Below are positions 8,245-15,836 of a stretch of 55,103 bases of DNA, one piece after another. Location: NCBI RefSeq assembly GCF_001073085.1, contig NZ_JVFV01000017.1, positions 1 through 55,103 on the forward strand. Direction: 5' to 3'. The stretch comes from Streptococcus pseudopneumoniae. Its GTDB lineage: Bacteria > Bacillota > Bacilli > Lactobacillales > Streptococcaceae. Each line of letters begins with the position of its first letter. Within the stretch, counting starts at the first letter, position 1. Position numbers and translations under genes: made by a program. The notes below the pieces were generated by a model. The model ran no database searches. It saw only the letters and a program-made list of their open reading frames with translations, and was not told the DNA's origin.

Positions 8245-8586
8245 ATGACTGATATAAATAAAATTACTGTTGATTTAATCAATGTAGAAATACAATTGCC
8301 AGAAGATAAAATTATCGTCGATAGAAAAGAATATGATAATTTACAACATAATTCTTCTCAAGGTAGATATATGTCCTTATCTGATGTTCTACAACTTCTA
8401 TCAGTTTCAAGACCGTGGTTACTTGATAATGTATTGAATAACTCAAAAATTCGGAAAGAAATTGATGTTGAATTAAATCCTAACGGATTTGTTAAATATC
8501 CTGAGAACCAAGGTGGACGCTATTTCTTTTTAGCCAGTAAAACCAAACAATGGTTTGAAGAAAACTTTAGAGAAATTATGGTATAA
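8245..8586 (+). CDS. DUF771-like DNA-binding protein, excisionase candidate
   Basis: The 113-aa protein has a helix-turn-helix-like segment YMSLSDVLQLLSVSRPWLLD (about residues 47-66) and an aromatic C-terminus, resembling phage DUF771 proteins. It lies directly upstream of the integrase (44 bp), where excisionases or directionality factors sit. GGAG precedes the ATG at 9 nt. A GATGA-TTTTCA-TCATC hairpin near 8195-8210 separates it from the relaxase. Confidence 0.65.
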   Translation: MTDINKITVDLINVEIQLPEDKIIVDRKEYDNLQHNSSQGRYMSLSDVLQLLSVSRPWLLDNVLNNSKIRKEIDVELNPNGFVKYPENQGGRYFFLASKTKQWFEENFREIMV

Positions 8587-8608
8587 TAGCCTTGGCAAAA
8601 ACCTTGGT
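8575..8608 (+). promoter_or_regulatory. Extended -10 promoter before integrase and short repeats
   Basis: TGGTATAAT at the very end of the preceding gene is an extended -10 element, about 45 bp before the integrase ATG. It is followed by CCTTGGCAAAAACCTTGG, in which CCTTGG is repeated. A similar sequence in inverted orientation occurs near attL (about 236-248). They may be sites for the excisionase or integrase. Confidence 0.45.
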
Positions 8609-8630
8609 TATCTATTGAAAGAGGTAACTA

Positions 8631-9773
8631 ATGGCAACTTTTAGACAACGTACAAAAGGTGGCACATGGGATTATAGAATTGTAGATAATAACAAAAAAC
8701 TTGTTGCATTTAAAGGTGGCTTCAGAACTAAGAAGGAAGCAGAAAAAGAAGCTTTAGCTATTGAATTAAAGTTGATGTCAGGTGCAAAAATTAATTCGCA
8801 AGCTAGTTTATATGAGTTATGGGAAGAATGGTTTGATGTTGTTGTAAGACCACTTGGAAAAAGTGAATCAACGCTTTTTAAGCATAAGAAGAGAGGAGAC
8901 TTGATAAAGGAACTTTTTCAAGATAGACCGGCAACTTCTATTCGTTTTAGTCAATATCAACGAGCTCTAAATTTGTATGCTGAAAGGGTTACAAAAGATA
9001 CCGTAGCACGACTAAACTCAGAAATCCGAAAAGTCATTCAGTTTGCTCAACGTGACCAATTAGATATAGTTGATTTTACTGATGGTGCGATTATTTCAGG
9101 GATGAAGAAAAGCAAGACAACAGACGAAAAATATATTGACAATATTGAAGACTATTATAAGATTTTAGTTCATTTAAAAAGTCATCTTAATTACAGTAAA
9201 TCTGTGATTCCTTATCTTTTGTTTGTTTCCTTTAAAACAGGAATGCGTTTCGGAGAGATTTTAGGTTTAACTTGGGATTGCATTGATTTTGAAAATCAAG
9301 TCATCCACACTTATAGGCGCTACTATAATTATAAATGGAGACCACCCAAAACGGATACATCTGTTCGAGATGTGCCTATAGATGAAGAAACATCTGAGGT
9401 TTTGAAGTTATTAAAGAAAGAACAAAAGCTTGTATATAAGAATCAAGGTATTAAGGAAAAAGAAAATTTCCTTTTCTATGATGTTGTGTATGGAGTTCCT
9501 AGTAATAATGCAGTAAATCAAAGTTTACAATCGCTACTAAAAAAACTAGATATTTCTCCATATAATTTAACAGCTACGGGTATTAGACATACTTATGCTA
9601 GTATGTTGCTTGCAAAAGGAATTGATATCTGGGTAGTTGCTCATGTGATGGGCCATAAAAATATAAAACAGGTAACAGAAACGTATGGTCATCTTTTGAA
9701 AGAGAAGAAAGAAAAAGAACATCAGATTATACGACAGCTTTTAAGTGAGTATCAGTTGGTAGAACAAAAGTAG
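8631..9773 (+). CDS. int: Tyrosine site-specific integrase
   Basis: The 380-aa recombinase has an N-terminal arm-binding domain (about 1-55, with the AP2-like GTWDYRIVDNNKK), a core-binding SAM-like domain (about 60-165) and a C-terminal catalytic domain. Catalytic residues seen are R206 (GMRFGE), R319 (GIRHTY), H342 (VMGHKN) and nucleophile Y352 (ETYGHL). The usual His three residues before R319 is Thr here. GAGG precedes the ATG. It ends 52 bp from the tRNA-Lys 3' end and probably integrates the element there. Confidence 0.92.
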   Translation: MATFRQRTKGGTWDYRIVDNNKKLVAFKGGFRTKKEAEKEALAIELKLMSGAKINSQASLYELWEEWFDVVVRPLGKSESTLFKHKKRGDLIKELFQDRPATSIRFSQYQRALNLYAERVTKDTVARLNSEIRKVIQFAQRDQLDIVDFTDGAIISGMKKSKTTDEKYIDNIEDYYKILVHLKSHLNYSKSVIPYLLFVSFKTGMRFGEILGLTWDCIDFENQVIHTYRRYYNYKWRPPKTDTSVRDVPIDEETSEVLKLLKKEQKLVYKNQGIKEKENFLFYDVVYGVPSNNAVNQSLQSLLKKLDISPYNLTATGIRHTYASMLLAKGIDIWVVAHVMGHKNIKQVTETYGHLLKEKKEKEHQIIRQLLSEYQLVEQK

Positions 9774-9780
9774 AACAGAT
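9758..9780 (+). repeat. 23-bp internal end repeat (right), arm-site candidate
   Basis: This is identical to 276-298. It lies over the last codons and stop of the integrase gene, 30 bp from attR, so the coding sequence and a probable protein-binding site share the same bases. Confidence 0.6.
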
Positions 9781-9783
9781 AAG

Positions 9784-9808
9784 AAAAAAAGCCTTTAAAT
9801 AAGGCTTT
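9784..9808 (-). terminator. Terminator of tRNA-Lys supplied by the element
   Basis: An 8-bp stem AAAGCCTT / AAGGCTTT followed on the minus strand by a T run. It lies inside the element yet stands in the right place to terminate the 6S-tRNA-Lys unit, and it closely resembles the hairpin at 134-158. It may also terminate the integrase from the other side. Confidence 0.75.
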
Positions 9809-9810
9809 CT

Positions 9811-9836
9811 CCTGTTGATTTAGATGCCCCCTGCAG
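9811..9836. repeat. attR, 26-bp direct repeat overlapping tRNA-Lys 3' end
   Basis: Identical to 159-184. Positions 9825-9836 are the last 12 bases of the tRNA, so integration leaves a functional tRNA gene on this side. Confidence 0.88.
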
Positions 9837-9897
9837 GGCTCGAACCTGCGACCCATAGATTAAGAGTCTACTGCTCTACCAACTGAGCTAAGGAGGC
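9825..9897 (-). tRNA. tRNA-Lys (anticodon CTT)
   Basis: The 73-nt gene folds as a cloverleaf: acceptor GCCTCCT / AGGGGGC with discriminator A, D-arm AGCTCAGTTGGTAGAGC, anticodon loop CTCTTAA with anticodon CTT, and T-arm GGTTCGAGCC. No CCA is encoded. It lies 8 nt after the 6S RNA and serves as the integration target. Confidence 0.95.
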
Positions 9898-9904
9898 AAA
9901 TAAA

Positions 9905-10092
9905 AAGCTGTATTGGTGCCGAAACTTCACGGTTTGTATTGAACCCGCGCAATTAAGCAGGTGGGCAACTCGCTCTAACTGAAGCTGTTTCCGTGTGAGA
10001 CGGCCTACATGCTGTTAGAAGACTTTTGTTTCCCTAATAATACAAAAAATAGTCGGTCAACACTTAAATGTGAAGTCGTACACCACAGCGTT
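9905..10092 (-). ncRNA. ssrS: 6S RNA
   Basis: A long, mostly paired RNA of about 190 nt: the 5' part (GCTGTGGTG, then GACTTCAC) pairs with the 3' part (GTGAAGTTT, CACC, ACAGC), leaving a central bulge, the shape by which 6S RNA mimics an open promoter and binds the housekeeping RNA polymerase. TATAAT lies at 10099-10104 on the minus strand, fixing the start near 10092. The closing stem is followed by TTTTTATTT, a possible terminator, and then tRNA-Lys. A position next to rarA is common for firmicute 6S RNA. Confidence 0.85.
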
Positions 10093-10098
10093 TCTATG

Positions 10099-10104
10099 AT
10101 TATA
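10099..10104 (-). promoter_or_regulatory. -10 box of 6S RNA
   Basis: TATAAT on the minus strand, about 7 nt before the start of the closing 6S helix. A clear -35 at ideal distance is not seen; TTGATT lies 21 bp upstream. Confidence 0.6.
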
Positions 10105-10159
10105 TGATACCACTTTTTCAAAAAAAATCAAGGGAAAATTAAAAAATTCGAAAAGGATT

Positions 10160-11431
10160 TCACAAATTTCGTAATTTATCAATGGTTTCCTTGCGCTGAG
10201 CTAGGGCTCGTTCGTATTTTCCGGTATCTTCTGGTGAGAAGTAGCTATGGTCGCGAATTTTTTCTGGTAAATAATCTTGCTTGACCCAGTGACCAGGATA
10301 ACTATGTGGATAGAGGTAGTTTTGGGCGTTGCCTAATTCCTTGCTACCGCTATAGTGGCCATCTCGCAAGTGACGTGGGATTGGTAAATGACCAGATGTT
10401 TTAAGGTCAGCCAGGGCCATATCCATAGCCACATAGGCTGAGTTGGACTTAGGTGAAAGTGCCAGATCAATGACGACATTGGCGATGAGGATACGAGCCT
10501 CTGGGAAGCCGATTCTCTGTGCAGCATCCAAAGCAGTTACGGTATGGATCTGTGCATCGGGATTGGCCAAGCCGATATCTTCATAAGCAATCACCGTCAA
10601 ACGGCGTGCCAAACTAGGAAGGTCACCTGCTTCAATCAAGCGGGCAGCGTAGTGGAGACTGGCATCCACATCAGAGCCACGGATGGATTTCTGGAGAGCA
10701 GATAGAACATCATAGTGTCCGTCTCCATCCTTGTCCATAGTGATGTAGCTTCTCTGAAGACTATTTTCCATGATGTCAAGTGTGATATGATGGATACCGT
10801 CATCATTTTCTGGAGTGGAGAGAACTGCCAAATCAAGCGAATTGAAGGCAGAGCGGAGGTCTCCGTTGGTAGATGTTGCGATAAAATCAAGGGCATCATC
10901 ATCTAACTCAACAGGGAAATCAAAACCTCTTTCAGGGTCAGTCAGGGCTATTTGAACGGCCTCTTTAACATCTTGGTTAGATAAGGGTTCCAACTCAAAA
11001 ATCTGAACACGACTGCGGATGGCTGGAGTGACAGAAAAGAAAGGATTTTCAGTTGTCGCCCCGATCATGATGACTAGACCGCTTTCCAAGAGAGGAAGGA
11101 GGAAGTCTTGTTTAGTCTTGTCAAGACGATGAATCTCGTCTAGTAGCAGTACAAGGCCACCTGAGAATTTAGCTTCCTCAGCGATTTCTTGGAGACGTTT
11201 TTTACTATCAACAGTGGCATTGAAGGTCCGAAAAGCATACTTGGTCGTTCCAGCGATGGCTGAAGCGATACTGGTTTTTCCGATGCCTGGAGGTCCGTAG
11301 AGGATCATAGAGGATAGGCGATTGGCTTCCACCATACGGCGGATAATCTTGCCTGGTCCAACCAGATGCTCCTGACCGATGACCTGGTCGATGGTTTTGG
11401 GGCGCATACGAAGCGCGAGATTGTCTGGCAT
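10160..11431 (-). CDS. rarA: Replication-associated recombination protein A (AAA+ ATPase)
   Basis: The 423-aa RarA/MgsA protein acts at stalled replication forks, related to clamp loader subunits and RuvB. Walker A is GPPGIGKT (46-53), Walker B is LLLDEIHR, followed by the sensor segment GATTENPFF and the C-terminal MgsA domain (SLARRLTVIAYEDIGLANPD). The start at MPDNLALRMRP is preferred over an ATG six codons upstream because GAAAGGA lies about 5 nt before it and the family begins there. It is divergent from the DUF3013 gene. Confidence 0.93.
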   Translation of the reverse strand: MPDNLALRMRPKTIDQVIGQEHLVGPGKIIRRMVEANRLSSMILYGPPGIGKTSIASAIAGTTKYAFRTFNATVDSKKRLQEIAEEAKFSGGLVLLLDEIHRLDKTKQDFLLPLLESGLVIMIGATTENPFFSVTPAIRSRVQIFELEPLSNQDVKEAVQIALTDPERGFDFPVELDDDALDFIATSTNGDLRSAFNSLDLAVLSTPENDDGIHHITLDIMENSLQRSYITMDKDGDGHYDVLSALQKSIRGSDVDASLHYAARLIEAGDLPSLARRLTVIAYEDIGLANPDAQIHTVTALDAAQRIGFPEARILIANVVIDLALSPKSNSAYVAMDMALADLKTSGHLPIPRHLRDGHYSGSKELGNAQNYLYPHSYPGHWVKQDYLPEKIRDHSYFSPEDTGKYERALAQRKETIDKLRNL

Positions 11432-11546
11432 AGCAGTCCTTTCTAACATGGATTTTCTGATACTAATGTGGTAATATGGTAGTACCTATTTTAGCATATT
11501 TCCGAGTATTCGGGGCGATTGAAGAGTCGTATAGAAAGAGGACAAA

Positions 11547-12017
11547 ATGGCAACATATGGATTTTTAGATGTTTTACAAGAAGAGTTGGACAAGAACTTT
11601 CCTTTTGATTATGAGATTAGTTGGGACAAGCGCAATCATGCGGTTGAAGTGAGTTTTCTATTAGAGGCACAAAATGCTGCAGGTGTGGAGATGGTGGACG
11701 AGGACGGAGAGGTATCATCAGACGATATCCTTTTTGAGGAAGCGGTGCTCTTTTACAATCCTGCCAAGTCAACTGTTAATGAGGAAGACTATTTGACAGT
11801 TATCCCTTACCTTCCTAAAAAAGGTTTTTCTCGTGAATTTTTAGCTTACTTTGCACTATTTCTCAAAGATACTGCAGAGGTCGGGCTAGATGCCCTCATG
11901 GACTTTTTGGAAGACCCAGAAGCAGAAGAATTTGTCATGGAATGGAACCAAGAAGTCTTTGAAGAAGGAAAAGTCGGTTTGGAAGAGGGAGAATTTTATC
12001 CTTATCCGAGATACTAG
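11547..12017 (+). CDS. DUF3013 family protein
   Basis: The 156-aa acidic soluble protein matches a streptococcal family of unknown function usually found next to rarA. AGAGG precedes the ATG. It is rich in Asp/Glu and ends with EFYPYPRY. The following gene starts 19 bp downstream, so the two are probably cotranscribed. Confidence 0.8.
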   Translation: MATYGFLDVLQEELDKNFPFDYEISWDKRNHAVEVSFLLEAQNAAGVEMVDEDGEVSSDDILFEEAVLFYNPAKSTVNEEDYLTVIPYLPKKGFSREFLAYFALFLKDTAEVGLDALMDFLEDPEAEEFVMEWNQEVFEEGKVGLEEGEFYPYPRY

Positions 12018-12035
12018 GAGTTGGTTGGAGATTTT

Positions 12036-13093
12036 ATGAAGAAAATTGGGATTTATTTGGTTTATGCGCTAGCTGTTGTCTTTATTATGCTGGCTTTTGC
12101 TTGTGGAACAATCGCATTTGCAGAGTTGGGGTATTCCGCAGTTTTAGTCTTTACTTTTGGTTATGCCTTCGCTCTTCTAAGTATGTATTTAATCTTTATT
12201 CTTCATGAGCTGGGACATGCTTTTTGTGGCTACTTGACAGGCTATCGGCTGGTGGCTTTTGGATTAGGGAACTTTCTTTTAACCAAAAAGTCAGGAAGGC
12301 TTCATCTTAGTCGAACAGCAGTTATAAAAAATGTTGGTGCTCAGTATATTGGTTTAAAAGAGGATGAAAGCGATCAAAGAATCATCCTGATGCTTTCAGG
12401 AGGCTTGATGATTCATCTCAGCTTGATATTATTGGCGATAGTGTTTGGATTTTTGACAAGAAGCTGGTATTTTGCAGGGACTTGGATTTTTCTTAATTTG
12501 TCTTTCTTCCTATGCCAGTCGGCATCACCGATGGAGCAAAAATTTGGGAATTGCTACAACACCCTGAAAATACGAAATACGCCTACCTGATGTTGAGGCA
12601 TTCTGCCCAGACCTTGCTAGCTCCTCAAGAATATGATTTAAAAGACTTTATCATGTCTGTTGATGAGGATGTGAGAGGGAGTTTTGCAGAAAGTGTTCAG
12701 ACTCTTCAGGGATTGGTGTTCATATTGGATGATAATATAGAGCTTGCAAAGCAACTGTTTCAGTCTGTGTTAGAAAAAACAGATAATCCAATGTCTAAAA
12801 CTATTTCTCAATTATACCTTCTTCAAATTGCTCTGATAGAAGGAGATAATAAGAAAGCGGAAGAATATGCAAGTATTCGAGGTGTCAAATCCTTTTTATC
12901 TCTAAAAACAGCAGATATGCAGGTTATTCAAGCTTGGTATCAATTTAAGGTAAAGAAAGATGTAGTTCAAACTCACAAGGCTATGAAGATTGCTAGACAG
13001 CAAATGAATAGCAGCCGGATGTTACGGGATGAGAAAAGATATTATGAAAACTGGTTAGCCGAGCTGGAAAAGGAATTAGCAGAAGGAGTCTGA
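12036..13093 (+). pseudogene. M50-like membrane metallopeptidase, frameshifted
   Basis: The first frame (12036-12590) encodes membrane helices and the zinc motif HELGH (H57, E58, H61), as in M50/site-2 proteases. After WIFLNLSFFL it runs into out-of-frame sequence. The continuation MPVGITDGAKIWELLQH, an expected partner of the M50 second metal motif (the DG region), lies in another frame from 12512 and continues to 13093 with a helical, TPR-like C-terminus. The intact product would be about 350 aa. A 1-nt insertion or 2-nt deletion near 12500-12511 explains this. TTGGAG lies 5 nt before the ATG at 12036. A sequencing error is possible. Confidence 0.72.
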
Positions 13094-13094
13094 T

Positions 13095-13523
13095 ATGGAA
13101 ATAGAAATTTCTGATTTTACAGGTTGCAAGATTGCTTTGATTTGTGGCGACAAAATCCTGACTATCTTACGTGACGACAAACCGGGTATCCCTTGTCCAA
13201 ATATGTGGGAGTTGCCAGGTGGTGGTCGTGAAGGAAACGAAAGTCCTTTAGAGTGCGTAGCGCGTGAAGTTTATGAGGAACTGGGAATTCATTTAAATGA
13301 AGATTGTTTGCTCTGGAGCAAGGTCTATCCCAGCATGCTCTGTGAAGGTAGACAGTCAGTATTTATGGTTGGTCAGTTAAGTCAGGATCAGTTTGACAGT
13401 ATTACCTTTGGGGATGAAGGACAGGCCTATAAACTGATGTCTATTGAGGAGTTTTTGAAGTCTAATCAGGCAGTGCCTCAGCTACAGGGGAGATTGAGTG
13501 ATTATTTGGAGGAAAGTTTATGA
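13095..13523 (+). CDS. Nudix hydrolase
   Basis: The 142-aa protein contains a complete Nudix box, GGREGNE-SPLECVA-REVYEELGI (about residues 44-66), which binds the metal needed to hydrolyse nucleoside diphosphate-linked substrates. The substrate is unknown; a MutT/8-oxo-dGTP-like role is possible. It follows the disrupted peptidase by 1 bp and its stop overlaps the ATG of the acetyltransferase gene (ATGA). Confidence 0.88.
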   Translation: MEIEISDFTGCKIALICGDKILTILRDDKPGIPCPNMWELPGGGREGNESPLECVAREVYEELGIHLNEDCLLWSKVYPSMLCEGRQSVFMVGQLSQDQFDSITFGDEGQAYKLMSIEEFLKSNQAVPQLQGRLSDYLEESL

Positions 13524-13993
13524 TAAGACTTGAGAGAGCAGGAGCAGAGGATTTAGAGGACGTCATTGCGATTCAAAGGGCTAGTTTTAAAGCAGTTTAT
13601 GAAAAATACCAGGATGAATATGATCCCTATCTAGAAGATCGCGAGCGAATCAAATGGAAATTAGTCGAGCGTCCCAATAGCTATTACTACTTTGTGAAAG
13701 AAAATGAAGAGAAGATTGGTTTTTTACGAATTCATACCAATGAAGAGTTGACGGAAGCTTGGTTGGGAACGGCAGAGATTTTGCCTCAGTACCAAGGGAA
13801 AGGGTATGGATCTAAAGGTTTAAGCTTACTGGAAAAAGAATTTCCAACCATCACACAATGGGATTTGTGTACGGTATTACAGGATGCGGGAATGGTTGCC
13901 TTCTACGAGAAGAATGGCTACCATCAAACTTATATTGAGCCTGAAAAAGAAGGCATGGATATGGTCTACATGAAAAAATTGATAGAGAAATAG
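13520..13993 (+). CDS. GNAT-family N-acetyltransferase
   Basis: The 157-aa protein has the GNAT acetyl-CoA motif A (ILPQYQGKGYGSKGLSLLE, about residues 88-106) and motif B (CTVLQDAGMVAFYEKNGY). The substrate cannot be named. Its ATG overlaps the stop of the Nudix gene and is preceded by GGAGG, so it is translationally coupled. Confidence 0.85.
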   Translation: MIRLERAGAEDLEDVIAIQRASFKAVYEKYQDEYDPYLEDRERIKWKLVERPNSYYYFVKENEEKIGFLRIHTNEELTEAWLGTAEILPQYQGKGYGSKGLSLLEKEFPTITQWDLCTVLQDAGMVAFYEKNGYHQTYIEPEKEGMDMVYMKKLIEK

Positions 13994-14028
13994 AAAGGAT
14001 GGTTCAGTTAAATTTCTAAACTGAACTC

Positions 14029-14116
14029 GCCCAAAACACTGTGCCAAAAAGATAAACTTCTCTTAGACACAAACGTCTTCAGAGAGTTTCCTATTTTGGC
14101 TTTGTGTTTTACGGGC
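14029..14116. repeat. 88-bp imperfect inverted repeat before prmA
   Basis: The left arm (14029-14063) and right arm (14081-14116) are inverted copies of about 35 bp with few mismatches, beginning GCCC and ending GGGC. It may be a MITE-like insertion or a long RNA hairpin in the prmA leader. A smaller inverted pair GTTCAGTT / AACTGAAC lies just left (about 14001-14026). I see no clear target-site duplication. Confidence 0.65.
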
Positions 14117-14130
14117 TTGGTATCTTAATG

Positions 14131-15081
14131 ATGGAAACATGGCAAGAGTTAAAAGTTACAGTGAAGCGTGAGGGAGAGGAGTTGGTTTCCAACCTCTTGA
14201 TTGAGTTAGGTGCCCAGGGTGTTGCAATCGAAGACAGCATGGACTATGTGGGAAATGTGGACCGCTTCGGTGAGATTTTCCCTGAGGTCGAGCAACAAGA
14301 AGAAATCGTAGTGACAGCCTACTACCCTGACACGGTGGATGTAGCGGCAGTTGAAGCAGATTTGAAGGCTCGTTTAGCAGAATTGACGGACTTTATGGAC
14401 TTAGGAGAAGTCAAAATGGGGACGACTGCTTTGGTTGAGGAAGACTGGGCAGACAATTGGAAGAAGTATTATGAACCGGCACGCATCACCCATGACCTAA
14501 CCATCGTACCGTCATGGACGGACTATGAGGCGACTGCGGGAGAAAAGATTATCAAGCTGGACCCTGGTATGGCCTTTGGGACTGGAACACACCCGACGAC
14601 TAAGATGAGTCTTTTTGCCTTGGAGCAGGTCCTTCGTGGTGGCGAAACAGTGCTAGATGTAGGGACTGGTTCAGGGGTTCTTTCTATTGCTAGCTCTCTC
14701 CTAGATGCCAAGGAAATTTTCGCCTATGACCTAGATGATGTAGCGGTTCGAGTCGCTCAGGAAAATATTGAGCTCAATCCTGGCATGGAAAATATCCATG
14801 TGGCCCCAGGCGATTTGCTTAAAGGCGTGGAGATTGAGGCAGACGTCATCGTGGCTAATATCTTGGCGGATATCCTCATTCATCTGACGGATGATGCTTA
14901 TCGCTTGGTCAAGGATGAAGGCTACCTGATCATGAGTGGCATTATTAAGGACAAGTGGGACATGGTGCGTGAGTCAGCAGAAGCAGCTGGATTTTTCCTT
15001 GAAACCCACATGATCCAAGGGGAATGGAATGCCTGTGTCTTTAAGAAAACCAAGGATATTTCAGGTGTGATTGGAGGCTAG
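14131..15081 (+). CDS. prmA: Ribosomal protein L11 methyltransferase
   Basis: The 316-aa enzyme methylates ribosomal protein L11 using S-adenosylmethionine. The SAM site is [18 protein letters not shown] (about residues 176-193); the region [13 protein letters not shown] and the late motif [10 protein letters not shown] are typical of PrmA. The frame is open to 14104 but the family starts at METWQELKV, so 14131 is chosen; no strong ribosome site is visible, and the leader contains the long inverted repeat. It is followed by rsmE, 1 bp after its stop, so the two form an operon of translation-related methyltransferases. Confidence 0.93.
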   Translation: METWQELKVTVKREGEELVSNLLIELGAQGVAIEDSMDYVGNVDRFGEIFPEVEQQEEIVVTAYYPDTVDVAAVEADLKARLAELTDFMDLGEVKMGTTALVEEDWADNWKKYYEPARITHDLTIVPSWTDYEATAGEKIIKLDPGMAFGTGTHPTTKMSLFALEQVLRGGETVLDVGTGSGVLSIASSLLDAKEIFAYDLDDVAVRVAQENIELNPGMENIHVAPGDLLKGVEIEADVIVANILADILIHLTDDAYRLVKDEGYLIMSGIIKDKWDMVRESAEAAGFFLETHMIQGEWNACVFKKTKDISGVIGG

Positions 15082-15082
15082 T

Positions 15083-15826
15083 ATGCAGCAGTATTTTATC
15101 AAAGGCAGTGCAGTCTCTCCTGTCACTATCGAGGACAAGGAAACCAGCAAGCACATGTTTCAGGTCATGCGCCTGAAAGAAGATGACGAGGTGACCTTAG
15201 TCTTTGATGATGGTATCAAGCGCTTGGCGCGTGTGCTAAATGTGGAAGCTCGTCAGTTTGAGTTGGTTCAAGAATTGGCTAACAATGTGGAACTGCCAGT
15301 CCAGGTGACTATCGCATCAGGATTTCCCAAGGGAGACAAGCTGGAGTTTATCACTCAGAAAGTGACGGAACTGGGTGCCAGCCAAATTTGGGCCTTCCCT
15401 GCCGATTGGTCAGTTGCCAAATGGGACGGCAAGAAGTTGGGTAAAAAGGTTGAAAAACTAGAAAAAATTGCTCTTGGAGCAGCAGAGCAAAGCAAGCGTA
15501 ATCTAGTTCCAAGTATCAAGCTTTTTGAGAAAAAAGCAGATTTTCTAGCTCAGTTTGACCAGTTTGACTCTATCGTAGTGGCCTATGAAGAGTCGGCTAA
15601 AGAGGGAGAAACCGCTGCGCTCTTGCAAGCAGTCACTGGTCTTGAAAAAGTAGCCAAATTGCTCTTTATCTTTGGCCCAGAAGGCGGTCTCTCACCAGCA
15701 GAAATTGAAAGTTTTGAAGCTAAAGGAGCAGTCTTGGCAGGGCTTGGCCCTCGTATTTTACGAGCAGAAACAGCGCCACTTTACGCCTTATCAGCCCTTA
15801 GTGTTTTATTAGAATTAGAGAAATAA
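15083..15826 (+). CDS. rsmE: 16S rRNA m3U1498 methyltransferase
   Basis: The 247-aa SPOUT-family enzyme methylates U1498 of 16S rRNA. The C-terminal knot is seen as LLFIFGPEGGLSPAEIESF and LGPRILRAETAPLYAL, with an N-terminal PUA-like domain (MQQYFIKGSAV...HMFQVMRLKEDDEV). The start at MQQYF is favoured by GGAGG within the end of prmA. The common prmA-rsmE order agrees. Confidence 0.93.
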   Translation: MQQYFIKGSAVSPVTIEDKETSKHMFQVMRLKEDDEVTLVFDDGIKRLARVLNVEARQFELVQELANNVELPVQVTIASGFPKGDKLEFITQKVTELGASQIWAFPADWSVAKWDGKKLGKKVEKLEKIALGAAEQSKRNLVPSIKLFEKKADFLAQFDQFDSIVVAYEESAKEGETAALLQAVTGLEKVAKLLFIFGPEGGLSPAEIESFEAKGAVLAGLGPRILRAETAPLYALSALSVLLELEK

Positions 15827-15836
15827 GAGGAAGAAG

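Larger units (their letters stand above)
159..9836 (+). mobile_element. Integrative mobilizable element in tRNA-Lys (MobT/TcpA type)
   Basis: The segment lies between two identical 26-bp repeats (159-184 and 9811-9836), the right one including the last 12 bases of tRNA-Lys. It carries, from the right end inward, a tyrosine integrase, an excisionase-like protein, a Rep_trans-family relaxase/replication initiator, an FtsK/TcpA-like ATPase with a companion membrane protein, small ORFs, an Xre regulator, an unknown gene and a surface-exclusion LPXTG gene. There are no genes for a mating-channel ATPase or wall hydrolase, so it cannot be a self-transmissible ICE on this evidence; an integrative and mobilizable element is the best fit. 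The unit length is 9652 bp. The integrase reads toward the tRNA, the usual arrangement. Confidence 0.87.
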
